This document shows positions 48,078-59,899 of a stretch of DNA of 64,000 bases, piece by piece. The notes under the pieces were generated by a model. It worked only from the letters and a program-made list of their open reading frames with translations. It had not been told where the DNA came from and searched no databases. Each line of letters begins with the position of its first letter. Position 1 is the stretch's first letter. Source of the stretch: Undaria pinnatifida (Eukaryota; Sar; Phaeophyceae; Laminariales; Alariaceae); assembly GCA_012845835.1 (NCBI GenBank), contig JABAKD010000017.1:6317151-6381150 (forward strand), written 5' to 3'. A program made the translations under genes and the position numbers.

Positions 48078-48625
48078 TCTATATCTATGAGATCGAAAGA
48101 ATATTCATCGAAGCACGTATTTTCAAGCGGTGTGTGATACTCCGATCGCGCGTGTTACATGTGGTGTGTGTGTCCGCATTAAGGATACAGGTCGGTGACT
48201 CCTCTTCGAATTAGGTTGTACTAGCGTCATCAGGGTGACGCTAATCAATCTGTGTACGGTAGCTACAATACCTCCTTTTGGAAGATCAGAGTATGGATAT
48301 GTTCAAATGACCGGTGTGGGGTGGGTGGCTGGTCTGCCGGGAGGAGGTTGTAAGGGGGGGCGATTTTTTTCTACATTTTTGTAGATCGAATAGATGAATA
48401 GGTGTCTACTACACGCACGCGTGGTGTCTTAGGCGATCTTGGAGGCGGCGGGAAAGCGAGGGGAGGGTTAATTACGACTCGAACGCCATATAAATAAGTT
48501 AGAGCTACTGTAGGGATAGCTTGAAAGGCGAAGAGATGGTGTCACCTGTGAGGGGTTTGTATGTCTCTCGCGGATTTTGATTTTGGGTGGGGCGGCGGGG
48601 GAGGGTGTATGTGGATGATCGTGAC
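48078..48625 (-). mobile_element. Family C element
   Basis: tgatactccgatcgcgcg, cattaaggatacaggtcgg, catcagggtgacg, ctgtgtacggtagctac, then ggtgtcttaggcgatcttgg and gcagattttgat-like text. The conserved terminal 30 bp are eroded. Confidence 0.65.
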
Positions 48626-48716
48626 ACAATGCACAGATTTCAATGATAGACGTATCTTGAAAATGAAATTCGTCTGAGAAAAAGGGCCGCCAGAAAAAAA
48701 CACACCTTGCAAAAAA

Positions 48717-48997
48717 GACGCGTGGTACGATGGAGTTAGCAGTTTTCGTCTGAAATGTTGTCTGAATGACGGGGCTCCTTAACCAAATATCGTCGGAAAA
48801 AATATAAACAATAATAGGACGTTTTTCTTGGATGATTTTCGTTGTATATTCAGGTCATGAGATGTTTCATCCGGCGAGCAGTGTTTTTTTTTTGCTCCAC
48901 ATGATGAGTTGTTTAGGGGGAAGAAGACTTGAAACTCCTCATGTTAGGCTGCTAAAATTCCAAAATTAAGGGGTTCGCCTTCACGGTGCCACGCGTC
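48717..48997 (-). mobile_element. Family A element
   Basis: Ends gacgcgtggtacgatggag and tcacggtgccacgcgtc are well paired and show the outer GACGCG / CGCGTC; internal ctgaatgacggggctcctta and gatgtttcatccgg. AAA lies on both sides and may be the target duplication. Confidence 0.88.
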
Positions 48998-49512
48998 AAA
49001 TATGTGAGTTTTGACCGAAAAGTTAATCGAACGCACGGCCTACTACTACTCCAAAACATACTATTGGGTATATTGTGCACAACGTTATTGACTGCTCGTG
49101 ATACAGACCGTATTAATTACCCATCACATAATGTGACAATGCAGTGAAGGGGTTGATGGAGAGGTATTCATTATCATAACATGTGTACCTGGCGTTGCAT
49201 TTTCTGTTATTTGTTGCTGTTGACACACGTTCGATCAAGTTCTTCGAAGGTACAACCCAGCCTAAAAAATAGCAGTATCAATTGTATGTTCTTCGACCTA
49301 AGATCCAATCGAGCCGCGAATAAATAGCAAACGCAGACATGGATGCACTCTAAGTGGGTATACTACACTATCCCTGTTGTCCTCGTGCCCAGAATGCCGA
49401 AGGGCGCAAGAAACGAAAAACGTACAAAATATTTGATAAATAGCAAAGACGGAGGAAAAGAAGGAAGCAACAAAGCGTTTTCTGTGTTTTTTTTTCGTCT
49501 GGACGCTTCTTT

Positions 49513-50061
49513 GTGGATTATGTTGAAGGCTTCCCCATGATGTGCTTGCGCGTTAGCCCCCACTCCGTGGTCATACGCTGGTGGTGGTTGACGTCTCTTA
49601 TCGTCGTCCTTCTAGAGAAATGTTTTCGATGTGGCGTAGCACCACACCCCCGGCCCCAACTCCCACCTGTATCTCCTCGCAAATGGAGGGCGTCGGCAAA
49701 ATACCCCAGACAGATGGTGCGGGTGTATCGCAACCGCTGCTGCCGCGACCACCTCTGCTGCGGGTGTATCGCAACCGCTGCTGCCGCGACCACCTCTGCC
49801 CCCACGTCAACTGTTTCCGGTACCATCGATGCCGCCGCCGCTTCCACGTCAATCGGTTTCGGTATCGTCCCAACCCTGTCACCACCTCACTTGCTGGGTT
49901 TCCGGCGTCATCGGCCTTGCCACCGAAGCCGCCGACCCCAGGTCAACCGATCCCTGTGCCCCCAGGTATGTCCTACTGAAGAATCTAAAGATGTGATGTT
50001 CTCACTGGCTAAAGTGCCTGCCCACGACAATCCGACAATCAAGTACCCTGGCATCGAGTAG
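49513..50061 (+). other. Possible proline-rich coding remnant with 41-bp tandem duplication
   Basis: Several frames are open. One ends in a proline-rich stretch (F-P-A-S-S-A-L-P-P-K-P-P-T-P-G-Q) near 49900-49970. A 41-bp exact-looking duplication (units 49718-49758 and 49759-49799, starting tgcgggtgtatcgcaaccgc) shifts the frame. No start, domain or splice support, so a gene is not claimed. Confidence 0.25.
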
Positions 50062-50106
50062 TGTACTCGTATAAGTAGGTTTTCCGAGTTGTCGTTGCTG
50101 TTATTA

Positions 50107-50148
50107 GGTTGCTGTTGTTGTTGTTGTTGCTGTTGCTGCTGTTGTTAT
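50107..50148 (+). repeat. TTG/CTG trinucleotide run
   Basis: Alternating ttg and ctg units. Confidence 0.8.
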
Positions 50149-50484
50149 CGTGGCTGTTGATTATTGGTGTTTCTGGCATTCATATAGACCACGTTTTGAA
50201 ATATTGCAGTTTGCTGCTTCTGCTGCTTATTTATGCCGCTGTCATGTTCTTTGTATTAAGGAATTGCCGCTACACGATGACTTCCATCACCCCCAGGCGC
50301 CGTAGACGAGTGTCCTCGCACGCCATTGGCTGTGATAACGTAGACACGTAGCAAATGCGTCGCATGCTAATCCAAATGAACTGAAATTGGTAGTGGGTAG
50401 GAAAGATTTAAGCGTGCACACGTCGTCCAGGATGCACAACTGCAACGATTAAACAAATGGTTAGTGCGGCAATACGCTACAGGC

Positions 50485-50722
50485 GCTTGCTAAGATAGAG
50501 AGGCATGTTCGTTTTCGCTGGAGCATTTTCTGAATGACGGGGCTCCTTAACTCAAAGTGGCCGGAATGTGTCATGCTTGTTACGCAAGATGTTTTTCGAT
50601 ACCAAGGCCGTGTCATAGTTCATCGTGTTTCCCCTTCATTTTCCGGAATATTTTGGGTTGAGCAGTAGAGCTCCTCATGTGACGAGTTTTACAGAAAATA
50701 TGCAACTCTACTGTGGCACGTG
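50485..50722 (-). mobile_element. Family A element
   Basis: Left end cttgctaagatagagagg, internal tctgaatgacggggctcctt, right end aactctactgtggcacg. Confidence 0.8.
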
Positions 50723-50904
50723 TTTACATGTTCTTTTCTTGTGCAGCAGGTAGTCCATCGATTTCTGCACGATGCCAGGGCCGCATCATGTTGCGCCTCA
50801 TGATCGCACGTATTGTCAAGCGTAATATAGTAACCAATGCCCTTGCCACCATCATACCGTCTATGTTGTCTCGGCAATATTATCGCCGCCGGTAGCGTCT
50901 CCAA

Positions 50905-50946
50905 ATGTTACCCGTATCTGTGCGGCGATCCCCACTTGCAATAACT
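50905..50946 (+). pseudogene. Fragment resembling the start of the GDPH domain
   Basis: The bases at 50921-50934 (TGCGGCGATCCCCA) are identical to 51133-51146 in gene 4. In frame they read K-C-Y-P-Y-L-C-G-D-P-H-L-Q and then a stop. It keeps the His that gene 4 has lost, so it is not a simple recent duplicate of gene 4. Probably a remnant of another copy; chance is possible given the short length. Confidence 0.4.
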
Positions 50947-51109
50947 GTTATCGCGCGATGCCACGGCGATCATATTCATCGATACGTACGACGCATTCGC
51001 CGCCCCCGTGGTACCTGCTGATACGTGCAGACCAAATGAGTCAAGTTTCCCACGTCGCGTAATGCCCATTTTATTCGTGAAACCATGTCGCTGTTCGTGG
51101 ATGGCGCAG

Positions 51110-52004
51110 CGTTCCCGGATGGAAGCAGTCTCTGCGGCGATCCCCAAATGCAGGTAATGCGCTGTCAAAAACTAAATTGGTCCGGAGTCGACGGTGGCTG
51201 GTACAGCTTTATCGCCAACCTCCACGTGAACGTCCGTCTCACAGCCCCACTGCCAGAGGCGTCACCCGCACGGCAACTCGTCACCGGTGTGAGCGTGATG
51301 ACAGAGGGAAAATCTATCGTTCTGGAGGTTAAGAACGCCTACACCATCAAAATCCCGGGCTGTCCGGAGGGCGTTTCCGTATGTCTCGCGGAATGGAGGC
51401 CTTTAAACCTTCGTAGATGGGAAGGAAACAACCGACTCACTTCTTGTCTCAATACGGGACGAGTTCGTCACGGAAGGCATCGAGGTCTCCGCCACAAATG
51501 AACCCATAGAGTGTCGCCAGTTTGGGGGCCGGAAGCTCGAGGCGAAAATGTACGCAGAAATGCTCCGAAGAGGACGCGAGCTTAGCAACGAGACTTTTGA
51601 AGAGTGGGTCTTAGGATTTGATGGTATGGCGGCAGGGGGTGGTGCGCAGACTACATCTCCCATAACGGTTCAGAAGACGTCCAATCCATTCACATTGTTT
51701 TCAAGATCGTGACACCCACCGTAGATGTGCGCCTTAACGTAGGGTTAGGGTTCCAGGCAAGCGGTGGGGTGGCTTGGGACGGGTGGGTGCTACCATGCAT
51801 TGATTTCCGACAAATGGATGTGGGTCTAACCGGCTTGATCCTGGATAACGAGCACCTGTCGGGCATTCTAGGAGAAACCGCTCGACCTGTATTTGATGAA
51901 AATGGTCGCGGGATTATGAAAGGGTATGGCGCGTTTCGCGATAGAGCGTTGGGGATTATCGCGTTTCGGACGCGCTGGGCACCGATTTCGCCCTAGTACT
52001 CTAA
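51110..52004 (+). pseudogene. Gene 4: decayed copy of the VWD/root-cap-like exon 3
   Basis: Begins after GGCGCAG, at the same acceptor position as the other exon 3 copies, and ends with the family C-terminus ...D-Y-R-V-S-D-A-L-G-T-D-F-A and a TAA at 52002-52004. Similarity runs through three frame changes, near 51395-51410, 51640-51665 and 51940-51955. The first cysteine is replaced by Phe, GDPH reads GDPQ, and the cysteine after W-Y is Ser. No convincing exon 1 or exon 2 was found upstream on the same strand. The copy is therefore probably non-functional, though a shorter product from 51085 to about 51501 cannot be ruled out. Confidence 0.75.
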
Positions 52005-52149
52005 GAAAATAAGACTCAATGAGAGTTTTTCTTCCGTTCGGAGTAGATTGCTGGCCATCGAATGGCTCTGGTTTACTGTATACGAAAGCTCCCCAGAGAG
52101 TGCTCCACCAGCTCTCGAACACCATTTCGTCGGAGGGTCATTCCTATTT

Positions 52150-52250
52150 GCTTGCGTACCTAGGCCATGGGCTTGTTTACCAGCTGGCATTCACAGTCTG
52201 GTCGATTTGTTTGGGTGGTGGTAGTGTTTAGAGCTCCTCAGGCTAGGACA
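52150..52250 (-). mobile_element. Family A fragment
   Basis: gtacctaggccatgggctt and gagctcctcaggctagga match the right half of family A; the ends are missing. Confidence 0.45.
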
Positions 52251-52284
52251 CAGGCTACGGCAAATGTGCACGATGTGTGTGTTC

Positions 52285-52500
52285 TGAGGCTCCTAACCTC
52301 TTGAGGATCTCCAAACCTCGTCCAAATCTGTGTTTTCAGTAACCTGAAAGTTCACCCCCCTATGACCGAACCCATGGCAGAGGTATAACATTATTGCTGG
52401 TATAAAGGAAGAATAACATTCCCGACGATATCGGGTTAAGGAACCTCGTCAAATTCAGACCATATCTTTGCCGAAAAACGTTACTTCTATCGTAGCAGCC
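52285..52500 (+). mobile_element. Family A element
   Basis: Internal attcccgacgatatcgggtt and aaggaacctcgtcaaattca, right end gttacttctatcgtagcag; left end eroded. Confidence 0.65.
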
Positions 52501-52544
52501 CCAGAAACAAGCTAGTCAACCTCTAGACACCGTATGCCAAGGTA

Positions 52545-52785
52545 ATGGTCGGGGGGGCGGGGGAGGCGGGGGGGGGGGGGGGTGTCCCTACCTGGATTTC
52601 CCCACTCGCACGATTGACTTTGCACCTCGCTAATAAAAACAATCTCTAGGCGATTTACATGGGGCAGTTTTGTGTACCTAAACGTTCCAGTGCCGATTAA
52701 TCTCGCAAAATTGAAGAATCACGAAATAGCCCACGACTACAAACGAGGAAAGAGGGGGGTCACTGCCCCCCAAAAATCCCCCAAG
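52545..52785. mobile_element. Family B element, diverged
   Basis: G-rich left end (52550-52585), cactcgcacgattgac in place of palindrome 1 and ggggtcactgcccccc near the right end. It abuts the family A copy that follows. Confidence 0.45.
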
Positions 52786-52786
52786 A

Positions 52787-53041
52787 GACGCTTGCTACGA
52801 TAGACGTGAACCTTTTTTTTCCTGGGCTTCCCCAGAATTTGGAAGCTTAAGACCTCTCCCAAAAACCGATTTGAGGAAGAAAAAAATCTGCTACCATGCC
52901 GGATTAAAAATCCCGTGGCCTAAGCGCACCACGAGAATCGCACACAAGATGAAGTCGTCTGTATCCGACTAATTTGTGTTAAGAAGCCCGTCATTCAGAA
53001 ATAAAATAGATAGAAATGCTACTTCTATGGTAGCATACGTC
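52787..53041 (+). mobile_element. Family A element
   Basis: Ends gacgcttgctacgatagacg and acttctatggtagcatacgtc; internal ggaagcttaagacctctccc and agaagcccgtcattcag. Confidence 0.9.
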
Positions 53042-54729
53042 ACATAGTAAGTACGTCCACCGTGCCTTTAGCATGCGTCTATCGTACCATGTATCTCACC
53101 TCGATAGAAACTTGGGGGTGCCTTCTGCAGGCCTCTACCGCAGCGTTAGTTCGTCGCTCTCAGCACTGCTTCGCGTCTGAACAGACGTTTGTATAAAAGC
53201 GGTGCAGTGGTTCCCGCGGGCGTACCGACCAGCTCTTCGTAGTTTTCAGACTTGTAAGATGCCTTGCCATGGATAGACATATTGACGACGAACAAGGTTT
53301 TTGTGGCAGAATCCGAGGTATTCAAAGCGAATGAACTCGTGTGCCGGTGATGTTGAGGCGTGTTGCCGAAGAGGGGTAGCGCACTTGCTCATCCTAGGAC
53401 ACCTGTCCTTGGCGATATATTTATATCAGCAACGATGGCTTTCAGATACGGAAACCCATGGTGGGTTCGGATCGTATCGAACACTTTCAAAATATTGCGA
53501 GGTGGGCCCAAGTAATTGGGGCATCACCTTGGTGTCGCGAATGAATTAAGTTACCCCCCTCCCCGACCACTTGCAGGGAAGAACCCACGTCAGTCACCAA
53601 ATGCACATTTCACTACGTTAAACACGAGGATGCCATCGCTTGAAGTAGTAACCCCGTGGGAAATCATGCGACGAAAAAATCTAACCCTCGCGGCAACACG
53701 TGGCGGCATACCTACCATTATTTCGTCGCCCCCTTAGCGTCAGCGATGAACAACACATTGTGCCCCGCCAGCATCTCCAACCTTCCAAAGACCCCCCCAA
53801 CGAAATACTGACATAAAGTTAACGGCAACACAATTTCCCCTTAAATATGGCCCTACGGTGCGGGACCGTGTGGGTATTTTATACTCTTATCCACACCTTG
53901 GTGCCGGGAAATGCTACGACGACGATCCTGACGGATATAGCTGACCCCCAACGTAAACCCCAACCCCCCCGCGACCGAGTAAGATAAGACGCGCTGCGTA
54001 AGTTTCACGACCCTACCCGGCCCCGATGGCACTACCTTGTGTCAATCCATTGATCAAGCCAAGACGGGCGGAGTACACATCGCCACCCAGCCGTCTTCGG
54101 TGCACCTACGGCGGGGCGATCGTTCGACCGAACAGGGAGACTAGCGGCGAGCGCTTCGCCACCGATGTCGGCCCCGATGAATTTAATTCCCATGATCACA
54201 CCAGGAGGCGTGCCGCGCCCTCACCACCCACGCTAGTCAAACCCAGAGGTACAAGCCCAAACCAAAAACCGACGGCATACATACGCGTGGTACGACAAAG
54301 GTATACCATTGCTAGACCACATGGGTTCCTTCGCTTACTATCTTCGGAGCGTCCTCAGCTTCGTTGTGCAGTATCTTTCGTTTTATGTAACCTAGGCCAT
54401 GGCATCGTTCATCTGGTTTTACCCTCTCAATTTACTCAGAACCAGTATCTTAGGTAAGAGGTATGGAATTTGCTCATGTGAGAAGTCACAGAACCCCCAG
54501 CAGAAACACCTCGACCGTACAATTACCAACTAGTTGTACCGTGCGTCGCCCGCATACAGGTAACTATAAACCTAGCCGCCGCTGCTGGAACATCAATCCT
54601 TTGATTGAACCACGACGCGCACTGCGTAACCCCTCCCAATTTAGGCAGTTTTCGCTGCAACTACGGTGCCGCAGTCGCTCGACAAAACTGGGAGACGCGT
54701 TGCATCCACGCAACAACCCTACCCGGTAC
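53042..54729. other. No gene recognised; diverged repeats
   Basis: A short family B-like end (cctctaccgcagcgttagtt) lies near 53140. From 53930 the text contains diverged repeat units described separately. Open frames of 143 and 109 codons (54026, 54463) lie in these repeats and are not claimed. Confidence 0.4.
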
Positions 54730-55260
54730 CAAGGCTGCGGAGAGGGGGGTACCCCCCTTCTTTCCTGCCGGATTAATAAGCCACACGAGTGACTCTGTAC
54801 CTCACCGAAAACAAACACTTAGATCATCATTTTGCCGTAGCGTAGATGCGTAGCCGTTCCATACCGGATCCATACAGCAAAACTAAACCAGAACGAAAGC
54901 TCAAGACCGCAAGAAAGAGGGGGGGTAACTCGTACAAGAGACGCTGCGCCGCCGCAAAGACAATCTCCAAAGGCGACCACCCTACCGAAGCCTTGGTCGC
55001 GCGACCCTGCTTGAATATCTCCAGCGCAATCCCTCGACACGCAATCAGATAACTCGAGTCGCGGCGCACATCGCCACCTCAGCCGCCCTCGCTGGAACTA
55101 CGCCGGATTACATGCGCCGGCCATCCACATGTGACACGCGCCGCGTACGCCCCACCACTCTACTCGGACCACCTAAGGCTGCGGCGAGCATAAATTGTCG
55201 ATCGAACCAGGTGCGACGCGCTGCATTCACACCACCGGCCTAGTCGGCCCCGCTCGTGGA
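53960..55260 (+). repeat. Diverged repeat units around an acgcgctgc core
   Basis: Similar units near 53975-54020, 54125-54180, 54680-54735 and 55200-55255 share a pattern like gagacgcgctgc-t...cac-ac-accctacccgg-ccc. Also aatccattgatcaagccaag (54045) resembles aatcctttgattgaaccacg (54595). Confidence 0.4.
54730..55003. mobile_element. Family B element
   Basis: Left end aaggctgcggagaggggggt, right end accctaccgaagcctt; inner cacacgagtgactctg near 54782. Confidence 0.65.
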
Positions 55261-55433
55261 AAACGCGCGCCGCTCTACGCGCAACGCTGTGGTCACCTCC
55301 GACAGAAAGGAGTTCAGCTCCACCGGTATCATCGCAGGGTAGTGCCTGGCGTGTAGTAAAGTAATTTGGGTGGGGGCCAGGATCAGCGTTAGGTGTGGGG
55401 TCGGGTCAGGCCAGTCTGGGCTGCCATGCATGG

Positions 55434-55739
55434 GCGCATGCTACCGGTAGAGGCGCACCGCTGTTTTTACCGAGGCCCCCCCTGGTTGAGGAGCTCTTTT
55501 GCCTTCTGAGGCCAAGAAGCTGACTGCAGTAGGAGAATTATGTTAGAAGCGCCCCACGAGGAACTACTCATTGGCCTACAGTGGGGTTAGGGTTGGGGTC
55601 AGGGATAGGCGCACAACGAAACGTTTTGTTTTCTGTTATTTTTTTCGAAAAATTTTGACGATTTTGGGGTTAAGAAGTCCCGCCAATCGGAACATTTTTT
55701 TTCCCGCCAAGCAGTGTTACCTCCATGGTACCACGCGTC
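55434..55739 (+). mobile_element. Family A element
   Basis: Left end gcatgctaccggtagaggcg, internal gacgattttggggttaagaa, right end ttacctccatggtaccacgc. It has an internal gain (ggggttagggttggggtcag). Confidence 0.7.
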
Positions 55740-56096
55740 CGTGATTGAAATCGACCACCGGTTTCCCCGTGAAGGGGACGTCGCTGGATGGTCGTGCGGA
55801 TTTGTCTTCAAGCATAGTCTAAAGAGATATCGTGAATTCACAGCTGTCTACGGCATTTGCGCTTAGCATTTTCCTTGTAAAAATGGGATCGCGAAGAGTG
55901 TGGGAAAGCGACGTTATATAAGGCGCACTGTTTTGTCAAACGGGCACGAGATATTCGACCCCCGCGAAGCATGCTTCGGAAACGTGACGAGAGACACATG
56001 CAACGGTAGAGTCACGCCGCTTCGTTCAGGTGGCTCCTTACCGATGGAGCTCGACACCTCGACTCAACTCAAACCCGTGCTTGATTTGACACTTAA

Positions 56097-56367
56097 GACC
56101 CGAGCTACGACAGAGGTAGCACTTTTAGTCCGAAACATTTTCTATACTGACGGCGCTTCTTAACCCAAAGTCGTCGGAAAAAGCTCACTTTTGTGCCTTA
56201 TTCTCGTTGTATGCCTAGGCCTAGATTATCGTTGTATGCCTAGGCCATGGGATGTTTCATCCGGTGGCAGTATTACGCTTCTTCAAAACAGTTTGTGAGA
56301 CATGTCTCAAGCTCCTAAAACGACGAACCACAGAAAAACGTGGTGCACCTCTGTCGTAGCATTCGAC
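56097..56367 (-). mobile_element. Family A element
   Basis: Ends gacccgagctacgacagagg and acctctgtcgtagcattcg; inside, cgttgtatgcctaggcc is duplicated at 56207 and 56230. Confidence 0.88.
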
Positions 56368-58115
56368 TGAAAGAGGAACCTAAAAACAACTTTATGGCAT
56401 GAGTACCATAAAAAACATTGCTAACAAACAAGATTGGTATTCTGACGAATTTATTAATAGGGTAGGGAGCCCCGCTCCGTCAAACAGAAAACATTCTGAC
56501 ATGCTGCCAAAACATTGTTCTACCTCCGTTGTGGTGCGCAAAGATGTTGGCTTTGTATCCGCTCACCGTCCATCTTCAGGAAGAGTAGCCCACAGCTGAC
56601 CTCGTGTGATATCGTACCCTCGGACCATTGGCACGCCGAGTCGGGCCATCACTGGTTCCGCCCGCCTGTTCAAGTCCAAGACACCGGCTGCGTCGAAGGT
56701 TCCTGGGTCGCGGACCAAACAAACAAAGCAAGATACATATGTTTTCTTGCGAGCGCATGACTATCGTTGGTAGAGGTGCTTCTGGATTCCTGAGACTCAT
56801 GGCATTGCTCTGTGTACACCATGCACTATAAATCGATACTGAGATGTGGGGTACGCTTGACTCGGTGGGCAATCAATATCCCCTGCAACACAGGTTTTGA
56901 GATTTCGACAAAAAATCAGAAAACGCGTCCCGATGAAAAATCACATGGGCTAACTACTTTGGACAAACAACAATATATAGCAACACAATGATGGCATTTT
57001 CGACGATTTTGGGTCAAGGAGCTCCGTCAGTCTGTCGAAAAACACTTCAGTCAGAACGTGCTACGCCCGCTGTCGTAGACCGCGTGAGGATTGCTCGTGC
57101 TCACCGTGCGTGCATATGTCTTCGGGCTTGTACTGGCTTTCCCACTCGCCATGGAGTGGCTTCTTATCTTCAACCTGAGAAGTGGTCACGGACGCAATAA
57201 GGTATGACGCTTGTTTTTTGGGTGATTCCTGCCGATGTAAGCTTTGTCGAAGAAATACCACTAGAAAAAAACGAAATGCAACATATCTAAGGTTTATGCC
57301 AGAGAGTTAAGAAATTTATGAATTAAAGCCTTCCATTTTATATTGCGCCGCCGCCTCCGCTTTTAGACAAACATTACGACAAAGTTGTTTTTTGTTTGGG
57401 AGTATGAAGGCCTCGATGGCACTGCAATGTGTAAACTACATTACATTCAACGGGTTTGTCTCCAAAAAAGGTGAGAAGATCGTTCCAATCTAAACCAAAG
57501 CTCAACACACGTGGTAAGTTGTCCCCTACGGAGAGGATTCGATTCTATTTTTTTAACGCGGTTAGGCAGAGCCATCGACGGGTACCTTCACGCCCAAGTG
57601 AGAGGAAAACCCTTTCTCTCAAGTCCAGGACCAACGTTTGGCCGACGTGGACAGTGGTCGACAGTGTCACTCTACAGGTATGCTATGGTCGGGTGATCAT
57701 TACACGAAACGCCTTCGACGTTTGTCCAACATCAACTGGTATTCGAGACGGCGTTAGTGTGGTCAACGCCCCGTGGGCACTCTATACGCATGCTACGGTG
57801 ACGGTGAACCAAACAATTCGGAGGCTCTCCACGTGGAGAGCTGTGCGGCCCACCCAAACATTTTCTGGCTGAGAAATAAGTGAAACTCCAACCCGGAGAC
57901 AACAACTCAATGGCCCGGATATATAGCAACTGATTCTGTACAACACAAATGGCCACCCGACGGTGTTGGCTAGCCCCTGAATACAGGATTCCAGCCCGTA
58001 TGTGACATGCTTTCGCTAGAACGCGGCTCCCCATTCGTACCACGCGTCTTGACTTGGCACATCGCCTTGCTACACCTGGATACCCCGTTCGGTCGACTTG
58101 CTCCTCCTGGGCAAG
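56368..58115. other. No gene recognised apart from a family A piece
   Basis: Open frames up to 138 codons (57456-57872, plus) have no recognisable domain. Confidence 0.4.
56880..57087 (+). mobile_element. Family A element, left-truncated
   Basis: Has ccgatgaaaaatcacatggg, gacgattttgggtcaaggag and ctgtcgtagaccgcg at the right end. Confidence 0.6.
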
Positions 58116-58394
58116 GACGCGAGCTACAGAAGAGGTGCATGGAAATGCACCCAACATATTGTGAGGGCGATCACTCGAGGACCTCTATACCTGCCCACCG
58201 AAAAAACGGGTTGGGAAGCAAAAATGAAAACGAGACTTGATGAGCAATCCCGTGGCCCGGGCATGATGTAAAGCAAAGTTGCGAAACATATACGGTACTC
58301 CAACGACACTAGAGGCGTTTTTGTTCGACAGAGGAGCCCTGTTGGGCAGATTTTGTTTCAACCCAAACGTGTTACCTCTATCGAAGCCGCAGTC
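58116..58394 (+). mobile_element. Family A element
   Basis: Left end gacgcgagctacagaagagg, right end gttacctctatcgaagccg; interior diverged. Confidence 0.7.
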
Positions 58395-59299
58395 TGCGGC
58401 AGATACGTGAACCATCCAAGCAACCCAGCTGGGTTAGCAACCAATATGGTGGCTCTTGGTCTTGCTCTCTGACGGCAGGTAGCCATCATGGGCTCTATTC
58501 ATCCCATTTGTCCACCCACCCAACCCATCAGGTAAAACCTTTCCGCTTAAACCTCGGTACCCCCCGCAGCAAAAAACAGTACCCGCTCCAGCCCCCAAAT
58601 CAAACCTAAAGGGTTACCTCCCGCAAATGTAGCATGGGACCCACCGAAAAGAGAAGTCTACAAAAAATGGCATCTAACGCGTGTGCTTACCTCCTTGCGG
58701 CACTTGGCCAACAGAGATTCTTCCTCATCCTCGTACTCCCGCACGCGAGCTTCATATTCTCCGTCCAACACCTCGTCCGCGAAGCTGTGGGTAGTCATGA
58801 ACGCCTCCCCCACTGGAACCCTTCTCCCACCACTACCCCCCCCGGAACGGTAATATAGCACTGCTTCTTCCAGAAGACGTTCATAGTTTACCCATCTACG
58901 GCCGCGAAGGGAAGACGAGCGGAGGAGACGAGGGTAAGCGATGGTATGGGAGGGGTTGGTAGGCGAGGAAGTGAAGCAGGGGGGGGGGGGGGGGTATTCA
59001 CCGTCACTAGCCGTGGTCACTTCCCTGTGGACTACCCGCATCCCTTAAGAGACGGAACACCGTTCGTATTCCAAATCATGGCACATTCAAGGTTTGTGCG
59101 CACATTACGATTCTTGATAGAGGCTATATACTGTATGATAGGACGGTCAAGTAACAGGTTTCGTTTTAGCGACCCATGGGCGCTCACCGCATGAGTGGCC
59201 TTCAATGCTTTTCAAATTTCGCGATATACAACGCTATCCAACTGTTCCAAAGTACTATTACACTCTATGCCAACAACACCATGGGTAAAGTCTCTTTCC
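58395..59299. other. No gene recognised; G tract
   Basis: A run of about 16 G at 58979-58994. Open frames 58634-58858 (plus) and 58658-59041 (minus) oppose each other and neither is recognised. Confidence 0.4.
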
Positions 59300-59402
59300 G
59301 TATTAAGATGCATCTGGCCACTCGCGCGACTATTCCTCAACTCAGAGGCAGGGGAAAAGGGGGTGTCCACCCCTAACGTCGTCTTCGTCGTCTATCGTAG
59401 CC
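59300..59402. mobile_element. Family B end fragment
   Basis: ccactcgcgcgactatt, gggggtgtccacccc and ctatcgtagccctg. Confidence 0.4.
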
Positions 59403-59479
59403 CTGTTCATAATGTCTGTGAAGTGACTTGGCACCGATGGGAACAGACGCCGGCCACCAGAGAGCTTGGTAGCATTCGT

Positions 59480-59698
59480 TGGATTTCTTGTTTATGAATG
59501 ACGGGCTTCTTAAGCCAAAATCGTTGGAATTTCCTTTTCATTCTGACTCTTTCAGGTGCCCAGGCCATGGGTTTTGGCATCGGGTCGCACTTTTAGTCTG
59601 CCCCAAACCAGTTCATTTCCCGTAGAAGGCATAGGGCCCTTAACTGGTTACGAGCCTCAAAAAAACAAATCGGCCCACCTCTACAGCAGCATGTGTCA
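59480..59698 (-). mobile_element. Family A element, left-truncated
   Basis: tatgaatgacgggcttctta, aaaatcgttgga, cccaggccatgggtt and the right end cacctctacagcagcatg. Confidence 0.7.
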
Positions 59699-59746
59699 AC
59701 AGCAAAAGTATGCACTACGGGGAGTAGCGCCGGTCGCCGCTATAGT

Positions 59747-59899
59747 GCAGGCATTTCCGACTGGCACATACCGGCACTATAGAGGGACCACTACTCCATT
59801 GTCATCTGGAACGGCCCTGCGAACATGGAGAACACATGGAGAACCCCGGCCAACCCTCTTGCATGTTACCGGTTTTTCCGACTGGCCCATACCGGGGTT
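59747..59899 (+). repeat. Direct repeat of tttccgactggc-cataccgg
   Basis: Two copies, about 59754-59773 and 59876-59895, 122 nt apart. Confidence 0.6.

Noticed and set aside
50738-50800. Possible decayed exon 2 of gene 4 after ttcttttcttgtgcag
   Set aside because: A good acceptor-like string, but the following 50 nt match the module only at a final C-C and are too short.
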